Below are positions 33,768 to 42,939 of a stretch of DNA of 64,000 nt, piece after piece. A program made the position numbers and the translations under genes. How positions within the stretch are numbered: position 1 is the first letter of the stretch; each line of letters begins with the position of its first letter. The DNA comes from Kribbella monticola (lineage in GTDB: Bacteria > Actinomycetota > Actinomycetes > Propionibacteriales > Kribbellaceae): the NCBI RefSeq assembly GCF_003261635.1, contig NZ_QFXK01000039.1:310001-374000 (forward strand), given 5' to 3'. The notes beneath the pieces were generated by a model that made no database searches, had not been told where the DNA came from, and saw only the letters and a list, made by a program, of their open reading frames with translations.

Positions 33768-34298
33768 ATGGATTCTGATCTGGGCACTCTTGTGCCGAAC
33801 ACGTTTCACAGGCCGGGCGGAGTTCTCGACCTGTTCAGCGGTACGCCGAAGTTCGCCACCGTGCGGGCGAATGTGGCGGTCGTCCGGGCGATCGCGGCGA
33901 ACGGGACGACCGCCGCTTTCTTCACCGTCGAGGGCGGTCGCGGCCCGTGTTCGCCTTGGCTGAGCGAGTACCGCGAACTCCTCGCCGCAGCGGTCGGGCC
34001 CTGGCTCGAAGAGCTGTCGGTCCCGTTGACCGATGCGTGGGCGGCGCTGGTGACGGGAGAGCGGCTGCAGTTGCGGCTGAACGGAGTTGCCGCGCACCGG
34101 ATCGCCTTGCAGCGGTTGACTCTGCGCAGCAACACCGGACTGTTCGCCCTGGTCGTCGACAGCTCCCGGGAGTTCGAGCAATGCGGTGCCACCGGGCTGC
34201 TGGCGGACGAGGTGGTCCGGCCGCGGATCGCCGCGTTGACCGCCACGATGGTTGCCCTGAACGAGAAGTTCCTCGCGGCCAATCCGCTCTGGCGGTAG
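33768..34298 (+). CDS. conserved-looking hypothetical protein, 176 aa
   Basis: ATG 33768 follows GGGGGG with suitable spacing. The sequence (start MDSDLGTLVPNTFHRPGGVL) is a soluble alpha/beta protein with LRLNGVAAHRIALQRLTLRSNTGLFALVVDSS near the middle and a helical end (IAALTATMVALNEKFLAAN). There is no signal peptide or membrane helix, and I see no catalytic motif. I do not recognise the family. Its codon use and GC match neighbours. It lies 68 nt before the GH43 gene but has no clear functional link. Confidence 0.65.
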   Translation: MDSDLGTLVPNTFHRPGGVLDLFSGTPKFATVRANVAVVRAIAANGTTAAFFTVEGGRGPCSPWLSEYRELLAAAVGPWLEELSVPLTDAWAALVTGERLQLRLNGVAAHRIALQRLTLRSNTGLFALVVDSSREFEQCGATGLLADEVVRPRIAALTATMVALNEKFLAANPLWR

Positions 34299-34366
34299 CG
34301 CGGGCCGACTATTCGATGCTGGTGTGAACGGTTTACGACCCGCTTCCATCGTTGTAGGAACGGGGC

Positions 34367-35806
34367 ATGAGGTTCCTCCGCCCCGCCCTGGTCATCGCGG
34401 TCCTCGCTGCACTGCTGACCGGTGTTCACACCGGTCCGGCGCCGGCCGCCGAGTTGCCCGACAAGCAGGAGAACGCGCTCTTGGCCCACAGCTTCCGCAA
34501 TCCGGTCAACGCCGGTGCCGACCCGTCGCTGTTCTTCTACAACGGCAAGTACTACGTAGCCACGACCACCGGTGACCACATCGGCATCTGGTCGTCCGCC
34601 AGTCTGGCCACCCTGCTGGTGGCGCCCGAGCAGGTCGTGTGGCGCGACACGGACACCAGCCGCAACACGCAGATGTGGGCGCCCGCGTTCCGGCACGTCG
34701 GCAGCCATTGGTACATCTACTACACCGCCTCCGACGGCGTGGACGCGAACCACCGGATGTACGTACTCGAGTCGTCCGGCAACGACCCGCTCGGCCCGTA
34801 CCACTTCAAGGCGAAGATCGCCGACTTCGGCGAGTACGCGATCGACGGCGAGCCGATCACGCACAACAACCAGCAGTACTTCGTCTGGACCGGCCCGGGT
34901 CGCGGCCAGGGTGGACCGGCGCAGCTCTACATCGTCCGGATGAGCAACGCCTGGACGGCGACCGGCAACCGGGTCGCCATCCCGGCGGACGGTGGCTGCC
35001 CCGAAGTACGGGAAGGTCCTACTCCGCTGTATCACAACGGCCGGACGTTCCTGACCTACTCGACCTGTGACACCGGGAAGCCCGACTACCAGTTGTGGAT
35101 GAAGAGCATCGCGAACGGCGCCGACCCGATGGTGGCGGCGAACTGGGTCCAGCACGCCGGCCCGATCTTCGCCCGCAACGACTCGACCGGCGTCTGGGGA
35201 CCGGGCCACCACTCCTTCTTCAAGTCCCCCGACGGCACCGAGGACTGGATCGCGTACCACGGCAAGAACACCAGCACCTACACGTACTCGTTCCGCACCG
35301 CCCGGGCGCAGAAGATCAGCTGGAACGCCGACGGTACGCCGAACCTCGGCAGCCCGCTGGCGGCCGGCGCCACCCAGACGCTGCCGTCCGGAGACCCGGG
35401 CTCGACCAACTACTGGATCAACGACACCGACGCCGGCACCGGGAGCAACCAGGTCGAGTACGCCGGCACCTGGAACTCCGGATCCGGCTGCGGGAACCAG
35501 TGCTTCTGGGGCAACGACCACTGGTCCGGCGAGACGAACGCGTCGGCCACGATCAGGTTCACCGGCGCCAAGGTCGCGCTGCTCAGTGTCGTTGACACAG
35601 GCAACGGAATTGCCGGCCTCTCGATCGACGGCGGTCCCGAACAGCGGGTCGACTACTACAGCTCGATCCGCGTCGGCGAGCAACTGGTCTACGTCAGCCC
35701 GGCCTTGCCGGCCGGCCCGCACACCCTGAAGGTCCGCGTGACCGGCGACAAGAACCCCGCGTCGTCCAGTACCGTCATCAGCCTCGACCGGATCGAGGTC
35801 TACTAG
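34367..35806 (+). CDS. secreted glycoside hydrolase family 43 protein
   Basis: 479 aa. Signal peptide at 1 to about 27 (RFLRPALVIAVLAALLTGVHTGPAPAA). The five-bladed GH43 catalytic domain (about 40-335) starts NPVNAGADPSLFFYNGKYYVATT with the base Asp; MWAPAFRHVGSHWYIYYTAS and IDGEPITHNNQQYFVWTG follow, and EGPTPLYHNGRTFLTYS contains the likely acid Glu. A C-terminal domain (about 345-479), rich in W and G with LSIDGGPEQRVDYYSS, looks like a beta-sandwich carbohydrate-binding module. Expected activity: alpha-L-arabinofuranosidase or beta-xylosidase on plant polysaccharide. Confidence 0.9.
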   Translation: MRFLRPALVIAVLAALLTGVHTGPAPAAELPDKQENALLAHSFRNPVNAGADPSLFFYNGKYYVATTTGDHIGIWSSASLATLLVAPEQVVWRDTDTSRNTQMWAPAFRHVGSHWYIYYTASDGVDANHRMYVLESSGNDPLGPYHFKAKIADFGEYAIDGEPITHNNQQYFVWTGPGRGQGGPAQLYIVRMSNAWTATGNRVAIPADGGCPEVREGPTPLYHNGRTFLTYSTCDTGKPDYQLWMKSIANGADPMVAANWVQHAGPIFARNDSTGVWGPGHHSFFKSPDGTEDWIAYHGKNTSTYTYSFRTARAQKISWNADGTPNLGSPLAAGATQTLPSGDPGSTNYWINDTDAGTGSNQVEYAGTWNSGSGCGNQCFWGNDHWSGETNASATIRFTGAKVALLSVVDTGNGIAGLSIDGGPEQRVDYYSSIRVGEQLVYVSPALPAGPHTLKVRVTGDKNPASSSTVISLDRIEVY

Positions 35807-36672
35807 TTGTCGTAGACCTCCAGTTCAACGATTCGTGAGTACGTCGGACCTTCGTTGCTCGCCAACGTGAGGACCCGTACTGCGGTGGCCGTCACCGGGG
35901 TGAAGGTGGAACTCTTCAGACCCGCCACGTTGCCTCTCACCTCGGCGACGGTCTGCCAGGCGTCACCGACCCTGGCCTGCACGTCCCAGTCCTTCAGGCC
36001 GTATCCGGCGGCCGGATACTGCTTGGAGTTCAGTGTGTAGAGGTCGACCCGGCCGACGCTCTGCGGTTGATCGAAGGTCACCTGCAACCAGTCCGGGAAG
36101 CTGCCCTTGGTCGCGTCGTTCCAGCCGGTGGTCTTGGCCCAGTGCTCGGAGTCACGATCGCCGTCGACCGCACCACAGGCCGGATACACCGGCAGGTGTT
36201 CGGTGGACGCACTCACCGGCACATAGCGCGCGAGGTTGCCGGTGGTGTCGGTCGGCGCCTCCCCTACCTGCACGGGCAGCGTGAGTTTCTGATCTCCTGC
36301 TCTGATCTCGATCGAGTAGGAGCCTTTCGCGGTCCCTCGTGGAGCGTTGACCGCGATCGGCACCTTGAGAGTGTAGCCCGGCGGCAGATAGCTGGAGACG
36401 AGTTTGCGCGACAGCGTGAGCGGAGCGGCCGCGTCGAGGAACGCATCGGCGTACACGGCGGTGGTGCCCGTGTTGCCGAAGCGCAGCTCGAAGCCTTGTT
36501 TCGCGCAGGGAACCGGTGTCACCGCGACCTGCGCGACATCGGTCCCGATGCTCAATCCACGCTGGACGGAACGATCGGCCGCAGCCGGACCGGTGATGCC
36601 TGCGGCAACCATCCCCAGGACGACGGCGCCCAGTACGGCAGCCGGACGCCAGCCTGAACGAAGCCTCATCAT
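35803..36672 (-). CDS. secreted discoidin (F5/8 type C)-domain protein
   Basis: 289 aa. Signal peptide at 1 to about 33 (RPAAVLGAVVLGMVAAGITGPAAA). The middle (about 45-135) is an NEW3-like beta-sandwich (RFGNTGTTAVYADAFLD...LPPGYTLKVPIAVNAPRGTAKGSYSIEI). The C-terminal discoidin/F5-8C domain (about 145-289) has VDGDRDSEHWAKTTGWNDATKGSFPDWLQVTFDQPQSVGRVDLYT. It binds carbohydrate and has no catalytic part. Its start overlaps the PhoD stop (ATGA), so it ends the GH106-like operon. Its stop shares the CTAG tetranucleotide with the convergent GH43 stop. Confidence 0.85.
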   Translation of the reverse strand: MMRLRSGWRPAAVLGAVVLGMVAAGITGPAAADRSVQRGLSIGTDVAQVAVTPVPCAKQGFELRFGNTGTTAVYADAFLDAAAPLTLSRKLVSSYLPPGYTLKVPIAVNAPRGTAKGSYSIEIRAGDQKLTLPVQVGEAPTDTTGNLARYVPVSASTEHLPVYPACGAVDGDRDSEHWAKTTGWNDATKGSFPDWLQVTFDQPQSVGRVDLYTLNSKQYPAAGYGLKDWDVQARVGDAWQTVAEVRGNVAGLKSSTFTPVTATAVRVLTLASNEGPTYSRIVELEVYDN

Positions 36673-38282
36673 CGGACCGCCTCCCCGGCAACGGTGTTCA
36701 GGCCCGGGTTGCCGGCCTCGACCACGAACGAGTGGATGGTGGAGATCGGCGCCCCCGGCCGGTCGATGTACGGAACCGCGCGTAAGTCGACCCGCAGTTC
36801 CTTCTCGTCGAAGCGGAGGACGGAGTACCCGCGTTTCTCGTTGACCAGCTTGAGATGCGGATTGGCGGCCAGGAACTTCTCGCCGTTCGCCGACACGTCG
36901 ACGCCGTTGCCGCCACTGCTGAAGGAGGTCGGTACGAGCTCCACGCCGTACGTCTGCGAGGACGGATCGGCGAAGTCGCGCTTCATCTCCATCGCGTAGC
37001 CCGCGTGCACGTCACCGGTCAGCACCACCGGATTGCGGTGCCGGTTCGCGGCCAGTCCGTCGAGCATCACCTTCTGCTCGGCCTCGTAGCCGTCCCAGGC
37101 GTCCATGTTGTAGAGATCCGCCGGGGTCGGGTCGAGATCCATCCGGCTCATGATCACCTGGTTGGCGAGCACGTTCCACGTCGCACGCGAGCGGTTCAGT
37201 CCGGCCAGGAACCACTGCGTCTGCTGCTGTCCGGCCAGTACTCGGGCCGGATCGCGCCGGGCCTCGGAGTCGGCCTTCCAACCGTCACCAGACGCCTGGT
37301 CCGACCTGTACTGCCGGGTGTCCAGCACGCTCAACTCGGCCAGCCGCCCGAAGCTGAACCGGCGGTAGAGCAAGTAGTTCGGCCCTTGTGGAGCAGGGCC
37401 GCGCAACGGCAGGTGTTCCCAGTACGCGCGGTACGCGTTCGCCCGGCGTACCAGGAAGTCCTCTACGGGGGCGTTGCTCTTGGAGACGAGCCCGGCGTAG
37501 TTGTCCTGTACTTCGTGATCGTCCCAGGTGGTGATCCAAGGAGTGTTGAGGTGGGCCGCCTGCAGGTTCGGGTCCGCCTTGTAGAGCGCGTACTGCAGGC
37601 GGTACCGGTCGAGCGTGTCCGCCTCGGTCCGAAACTGGTCCGGCACCGGATCGGCCAGGTTTCGCAACCCACCAGCTGCCGAGATGCCGAACTCGTAGAT
37701 GTAGTCGCCGAGAAAAACGACGGCGTCGACATCTTCGGACGCCAGATGCCCTTGGGCTGTGTAGTAGCCGTCGGTCCAGGCCTGGCAGGAGCTGACGCCA
37801 AGGGTCAGCTGACCACCTCGCTGGCCGGGCGCGGGCGCAGTACGGGTGCGGCCGGTCTGGCTGAGGTAGCCGTCGACGCGGAAGCGATACCAGTAGTGCC
37901 GGCCGGGCTGCAGGCCTTGTACGTCGACGTGCACGCTGTGCGCGTACTCCGGTCGAGCAGTGGCCCGGCCTGCTCGCACGACTTGGCGGAAGTGTTCGTC
38001 CTTCGCAACCTGCCAGTCGACGCCGACCTCTTTGTACGGTGCGCCGCCGAGTGGCTCGAAGGGCTTGGGGGCGAGGCGGGTCCAGATCACCACCGCGTCG
38101 GGTAGCGGGTCACCGGAGGCGACGCCGAGCGTGAAGGGGTTGCCGGTGAGTCCGCCGGTCGCACCACTGCCGACCGCGGTTCCGGGCAGGTTGGTCCCGA
38201 ACGCCACTGCGGTGGCGGCGCCGGTGAGGGTGAGGAACCGGCGTCGCGCCAGTCTCACCGCGGGTCTGAGATCTTCGGTCAC
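36669..38282 (-). CDS. phoD: PhoD-type alkaline phosphatase/phosphodiesterase
   Basis: 537 aa. Tat signal (ARRRFLTLTGAATAVAFG) and N-terminal PhoD_N domain (about 45-140). The metallophosphatase core has SSCQAWTDGYY, VFLGDYIYEFG, TTWDDHEVQDNYAG, and NPVVLTGDVHAGYAMEMK, matching the Fe/Ca site of PhoD. It is exported folded and hydrolyses phosphomonoesters and diesters, including teichoic acid. GTG 38282 follows AGAGGAG. It is 4 nt after the glycosidase stop, unusual company for PhoD. Confidence 0.92.
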   Translation of the reverse strand: MTEDLRPAVRLARRRFLTLTGAATAVAFGTNLPGTAVGSGATGGLTGNPFTLGVASGDPLPDAVVIWTRLAPKPFEPLGGAPYKEVGVDWQVAKDEHFRQVVRAGRATARPEYAHSVHVDVQGLQPGRHYWYRFRVDGYLSQTGRTRTAPAPGQRGGQLTLGVSSCQAWTDGYYTAQGHLASEDVDAVVFLGDYIYEFGISAAGGLRNLADPVPDQFRTEADTLDRYRLQYALYKADPNLQAAHLNTPWITTWDDHEVQDNYAGLVSKSNAPVEDFLVRRANAYRAYWEHLPLRGPAPQGPNYLLYRRFSFGRLAELSVLDTRQYRSDQASGDGWKADSEARRDPARVLAGQQQTQWFLAGLNRSRATWNVLANQVIMSRMDLDPTPADLYNMDAWDGYEAEQKVMLDGLAANRHRNPVVLTGDVHAGYAMEMKRDFADPSSQTYGVELVPTSFSSGGNGVDVSANGEKFLAANPHLKLVNEKRGYSVLRFDEKELRVDLRAVPYIDRPGAPISTIHSFVVEAGNPGLNTVAGEAVR

Positions 38283-38286
38283 TTGA

Positions 38287-41200
38287 TCAGGGCTCCTCTC
38301 GGAAGTGCCTCACTCGGACCGGCCCGAACAGGCCTGACGTCCGCTGTCCTGCGAACACGAAGTGGGTCGGGCTGACCGCGTCGAGGTACGGCGCGACGGT
38401 GCCGAAGACCTCGACGTCGAGCGTGTGCTCGCCGGCGGGAGCAGCAAGCTCGAAGACGTACGGCGCACAGAACCGGACTCCCGCGCTGCGGCCGTCGAGC
38501 AAGACCTCGGCCGTACCGCGAACCTTGCCGAGGTCGAGCTGGAACGGGCCGTCCGTGGTGATCCGGCGGCGATAGCGGACGCCCCCGCTGTACTCCGCGA
38601 GACCCAGGTCCTCCCAATCGCCCAAGCCGATCCGCCCCGGACCCACGGTCATGCGGATCGGTCCGTTGAGCGCTGCACCCACCTCGCGACCGGGCTTGGT
38701 CTGGAGCTTCAGCTCGCCGCCGCGCGCGCCGGCCGGCAGCTCCGCCACCAAGCGCCCGGATCCGGCAGCTACCTCGGTTCCGTCCACAGTGACGACAGCG
38801 TGGACCGCTAGATCGAACTCGAGGCGAACTGTGCCCGGCGGGAGATCGAACCGCAGGTACTCCGTCCGCTGTGGTTGAGTCCGCGGTACCGCGAAGGTGA
38901 TCGGCTCGGCCACTTCGTCCGTGCCGTCCAGCCAGGATGCCGCGGGCAACGGATGCGGACGGCGATGGAGATACAGGTCGGCCAGTGCGCGATGCCGTTG
39001 GCGCTTGCGAATCACCTTCGTCCGTTGGCCGGCGATTTCGCAGTACCAGTCGTGATCGGAGACGACGAGTCCGTCGACGAGGATCGGTGCGGAGCGGTCG
39101 AGCTCGATCGACACCTCGTTCTCACCGGGTCGCAGCGCCGCAGCCACGTCGTACCGGCGTACGCGCGGGGTGGGGCGCTCGTACGGAAGGAAGCCGCCTT
39201 GGCGACCGACCTCGGTGCCGTTGATCAACAGGCGCGCCGAGCCGCTTGCGGTCAATGTGAGTTCGGTTTCGCCGGTTGGTACGACGGTGGACGTCAGGCG
39301 GATCGCAGTACCGGGTGGTGGCTGCTCTGCGGGGGCGATCCACTCGGGGCGGCGGTAGGCCGCTGGGTCACGGACGAAGGCCAGGTTGGCGCGAAGCCAC
39401 AGTTCCTCGGATGCCGTGAGCTGGAGTGCCAGCTCGTGCCGGCCGGCCGAAAGAGTCACGGCGCCCGAGGCGAACTGGCCGCCCGCGTCGTCGATCGACA
39501 AACGTGTGCCGTCGATCATCAGTTGCTTGGCGGCGGGAGCGCCGATCACGACTGTGCTGTCGAGCGGCTCGTCGAGTTCGAAGCTGGCTTGGAAGGTGAC
39601 GGTCTGCCCGGCGGCGACCACGCCGAAGTCGAGGAACTCCTCCGGCACGTGTCCTTTCGGGCCGAGAGAGTCCTTGTGGATCGGGTCGTTACGGATGCCG
39701 AGGCGCTCCGAATACTCGACCGGCACGCCGTCGACCAGGCCGTGCGGGCCGAAGGTTGCGTGCGCGTCGGTCCACTCGGTGGAGCCGTCGACGCGATGCT
39801 GCAGCGCCCATCTCTCCACCACGACTTCGGTAGACGACTCGATCGCCGGAGTCGGCGCGGTCGGCGGCCAGGCGAAGTCACCCCAGGTGTTGTCCAGCGT
39901 CGGCAGCAGCGCGGCTTCCCAGTCGTCGTCGAGTACTTGCTCTTGCGCGGCCGCTGACGTGCGGCGGGATGCGATTTGGTTGCCCTCAGCAAACACCAGA
40001 AGTACCGCCGGTCCTCGGTCGAACGGGACGACCACCTCGGTCACGTCTCCATCGACGGTGAAGGCAAGCGGCCTCGGCTCGTCGCCGAACGGAGAGGCCA
40101 GCATCGGCGCACCTGGCGCGTTGCGAACCCGCACGGTCACTTCCCGCAGATACCGGCCGGGGTCGAAGTCGTAGCCGACAGTGGCCCAGTCGTGGCTGAT
40201 CCCCCGCTCGACCGGCCGTCCGTCGCCGACCCGGGTCGCGCTCCACTCGGTGGCGGTGACGAAGACGACCAGCGCTCCATCCACCTCGCGAGCCAGCGTG
40301 GGCACCTCGGCCTCCACCCGACGCGACAGCCGAGCCAGTACGCCGGGAACCTCCGCGGCCGTTGCCACCAAGTGCGCCTCACCTCGGGCGAACCGCTCTC
40401 TCAGCAGAGCGACGGCTTTGTCACCACCGGCCACACTTCGGGCGGGCAACGCACCCACCGCCACCAGCAGCCCACCGGCCGCGACGAACTCGTCGAGCCG
40501 CTCAGCGACCGGACCTTCCAAGACCGTTGCTGCAGGCAACACCACAGCGGCGTACTGCTCGTCGGCAACGAACAGCCGCGGCCCTTCACCCACCTCGGCA
40601 GCAGCCAGCGAGTCGTCGTCGATCACGTCAGCATCGATACGAGCCTGATCGAGCACTCCGAGCACCGGCGCGAACCAGGTCGCATCGCCGATCAATTCGC
40701 GATAGATCTCTTGCGCTCTGATCGCCTCAGCTCCCGGCCCGTCCATGGTCAGGTCCGCTTGCGCTGTCGCGTTGGGGAACAGTACGGCGACGTCGCAGAC
40801 GTGGCGGCCCATCGACAGGACGGCGCACAGGCGGGCGACCGTGTCGGCGAAGTGCTTGTGGTGCCGCCAGTACGGCTGTCGCCAGTCGGTCGACGGCGGA
40901 GCCCATTCCCACCAGCCGGCGCGAGTCGTGTAGTAGACCGCGTGCGGGTTGTAGAGGGTGGCGCCCGTTCGCAGCCACGGCAGCAACCAGTCGAACGTCT
41001 CCTCCAGCGTGCCGCCCCAGCCGGTGGAGTGAAAGGCCTCGATCCAGGTCCGTGGCCGGTCGTAGAGATGGGCGAGCGACGAATGGATCCGCGCGTCACC
41101 GTGATGATCCGAACCGGGTGCGCTGAACCAGCGATGGGTGCGCGCGTAGTCGGCGTACAACTGAACGCCCTCGACAGGACGGCCGGCCCGGGCAGGGTCT

Positions 41201-42108
41201 TGCTGGTCGCAGCCGATCATCAGTCCATAGCGCTCGTGCCACTCGTACAGGGGCTTGAAGAACGCCTCCTCGGCCAACGCAGCCCGGAGTGCGTGATAGT
41301 CGCGCCGCACCCGGGCCGCATCCGGTGACGCGCCGCCCCACAAGGCGCCGAGGTTCTCTCGCAGGTCGTAGCTGTATCTGCCGGCGAATTGCTCGGCGAA
41401 GTCGGCCGACCAGGTGGGCATCGAGGGAAGCTCATCCTGGAAGGAACCCACCACCACCTTGCCGAGCTTGGCGCCGAGCCGACGCGCGAATTCTCCGTGC
41501 ACCTGGTCGAGCAACGCAGTACAGGCTTCGGGGCTCAGGTAGTCGAAGCCGTGATCCGTCTCGTAGAACAAGGAAAGCCGGGATTCCGTCGGCGCCTCGC
41601 ACTCAGCGCCGTCGCCCGGCGTCGTTACTGGTTGCCCTGCGCCCCCATCCAGCGGCTCGAGCACCGCCGCGATCGGCCGCCCACCTGCTGGGCAGTGGGC
41701 AACGAGTCGCCCGGTCCCCTCGATCGTTGCCCGCTGCAATCGACGCCCGGCGTACGCCGCACGGCCCGCCACCAGCTTCGCCTGCAGGTCGGCGCCGGAG
41801 AAGCCGAGTTGGTCGTAGAACCAGAGCGAAACACCGAGCTCCTCGGCATCGGCGCAGACGCCGAGGAAGATGTCCCACCAGGCTTCGGACAGGAACGGTG
41901 GATCGTCGGCATCGCAACCGTGGTCGGATCCGGCCGGAGCCAGATTGAGCACGACCAGTTGGTAGACACCGCCCTCGACGAAGCGCTCGAGTTGCCAGCG
42001 CAACCTGGCCGGGTCCAGCGGCTCGCCGCTCCACCACCAGATGGGTACGGGTGAGAAGGACCTGGGCGGATCGGTGAGAGCCGCTGCCAGGCGGTCGGGG
42101 AGGGGCAC
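38287..42108 (-). CDS. very large glycoside hydrolase, GH106 (alpha-L-rhamnosidase)-like
   Basis: 1273 aa. N-terminal: PVPIWWWSGEPLDPARLRWQLERF and GVYQLVVLNLAPAGSDHG, the typical opening of GH106-like enzymes. VVGSFQDELPSMPTWSADF (about 218-236) is the probable catalytic region; IEAFHSTGWGGTLEETFDWLLPWL and TLYNPHAVYYTTRAGWWEW follow. A flavodoxin-like stretch (VAVLFPNATAQ...) and two or three galactose-binding-like sandwiches make up the C-terminal 550 residues. There is no signal peptide, so it acts on imported oligosaccharides, in keeping with the ABC importer 3 nt upstream. The exact substrate is uncertain. Confidence 0.7.
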   Translation of the reverse strand: MPLPDRLAAALTDPPRSFSPVPIWWWSGEPLDPARLRWQLERFVEGGVYQLVVLNLAPAGSDHGCDADDPPFLSEAWWDIFLGVCADAEELGVSLWFYDQLGFSGADLQAKLVAGRAAYAGRRLQRATIEGTGRLVAHCPAGGRPIAAVLEPLDGGAGQPVTTPGDGAECEAPTESRLSLFYETDHGFDYLSPEACTALLDQVHGEFARRLGAKLGKVVVGSFQDELPSMPTWSADFAEQFAGRYSYDLRENLGALWGGASPDAARVRRDYHALRAALAEEAFFKPLYEWHERYGLMIGCDQQDPARAGRPVEGVQLYADYARTHRWFSAPGSDHHGDARIHSSLAHLYDRPRTWIEAFHSTGWGGTLEETFDWLLPWLRTGATLYNPHAVYYTTRAGWWEWAPPSTDWRQPYWRHHKHFADTVARLCAVLSMGRHVCDVAVLFPNATAQADLTMDGPGAEAIRAQEIYRELIGDATWFAPVLGVLDQARIDADVIDDDSLAAAEVGEGPRLFVADEQYAAVVLPAATVLEGPVAERLDEFVAAGGLLVAVGALPARSVAGGDKAVALLRERFARGEAHLVATAAEVPGVLARLSRRVEAEVPTLAREVDGALVVFVTATEWSATRVGDGRPVERGISHDWATVGYDFDPGRYLREVTVRVRNAPGAPMLASPFGDEPRPLAFTVDGDVTEVVVPFDRGPAVLLVFAEGNQIASRRTSAAAQEQVLDDDWEAALLPTLDNTWGDFAWPPTAPTPAIESSTEVVVERWALQHRVDGSTEWTDAHATFGPHGLVDGVPVEYSERLGIRNDPIHKDSLGPKGHVPEEFLDFGVVAAGQTVTFQASFELDEPLDSTVVIGAPAAKQLMIDGTRLSIDDAGGQFASGAVTLSAGRHELALQLTASEELWLRANLAFVRDPAAYRRPEWIAPAEQPPPGTAIRLTSTVVPTGETELTLTASGSARLLINGTEVGRQGGFLPYERPTPRVRRYDVAAALRPGENEVSIELDRSAPILVDGLVVSDHDWYCEIAGQRTKVIRKRQRHRALADLYLHRRPHPLPAASWLDGTDEVAEPITFAVPRTQPQRTEYLRFDLPPGTVRLEFDLAVHAVVTVDGTEVAAGSGRLVAELPAGARGGELKLQTKPGREVGAALNGPIRMTVGPGRIGLGDWEDLGLAEYSGGVRYRRRITTDGPFQLDLGKVRGTAEVLLDGRSAGVRFCAPYVFELAAPAGEHTLDVEVFGTVAPYLDAVSPTHFVFAGQRTSGLFGPVRVRHFREEP

Positions 42109-42111
42109 TGG

Positions 42112-42939
42112 TTATCCCTTCAGGCCACTGGAGAAGCCGCGGATGACGTAGCGCTGCAGGATCAGGAAGACCACGAGGATCGGGAGCGCGGCGAGTACCA
42201 GGCCGGCCGCGACCAGTCCGTAGTCCGAGGTGTATTCGTTGACGAAGGCAAAGACCCGCACCGGCACGGTCTCCCGGCCGGAGCCGCCGAGGTAGAGCAA
42301 CGGGGTGAAGAAGTCGTTCCAGATGTGGACCGCGTTGAGGATCAGCACGGTGCCGGTGATCGGCCGCAACAGCGGGAAGATCACGTACCCGAACGCCTGC
42401 AGGTGTGAGGCGCCGTCGATCAACGCCGCGTTCGTGTAGTCGGCCGGCAGCGACCGGATGAATCCGGTGTAGAGGAACACGGTGAACGGCAACTGGATCC
42501 CGGTGTAGAAGAGGATCATGCCTTGGTAGGTCCCGAGCAGGCCGAGGTCGTTGACGAGTTGGTAGAGCGGGATCATGCCGAGCTGGAACGGCAGGATGAT
42601 GCCGACCAGGAACAGGATGTAGAGGCTGTAGCTCAGCCGCGACGCCCGGCGGGCCAGGAAGTACGCCGCCAGCGAGCCGAGCACGATCAGGGCGATCACG
42701 CTCGACACGGTGATCAGCGTGCTGTTGAGCAGCGCCGAGCCGAGCGAGGCCGACTGCCACGCAGTACCGAAGCTTTTCACCGATGGCGGGTTCGGTGGCG
42801 ACAGCGGTGCGTTCGCGATCTGGCCGGGATCCTTGAATGCCAGCGTGACGAGCGCGTAGACGGGAAAGAGGAAGGCGACCGCGGCGGCCACCATCACGAC
42901 TTCCAGCACGAAGGTGCGCGGCCGGTATCCGGTTCTCAT
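42112..42939 (-). CDS. carbohydrate ABC transporter permease (MalG-like)
   Basis: 275 aa. First membrane segment FVLEVVMVAAAVAFLFPVYALVTLAF; further segments include YSLYILFLVGIILPFQLGMIPLYQL. The EAA loop reads ADYTNAALIDGASHLQAFGYVIFPLLRPI, and the end FLILQRYVIRGFSSGLKG is typical of this subfamily. It is coupled by ATGA to the other permease. Together they import the glycan fragment cut by the downstream cytosolic glycosidase. Confidence 0.92.
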   Translation of the reverse strand: MRTGYRPRTFVLEVVMVAAAVAFLFPVYALVTLAFKDPGQIANAPLSPPNPPSVKSFGTAWQSASLGSALLNSTLITVSSVIALIVLGSLAAYFLARRASRLSYSLYILFLVGIILPFQLGMIPLYQLVNDLGLLGTYQGMILFYTGIQLPFTVFLYTGFIRSLPADYTNAALIDGASHLQAFGYVIFPLLRPITGTVLILNAVHIWNDFFTPLLYLGGSGRETVPVRVFAFVNEYTSDYGLVAAGLVLAALPILVVFLILQRYVIRGFSSGLKG

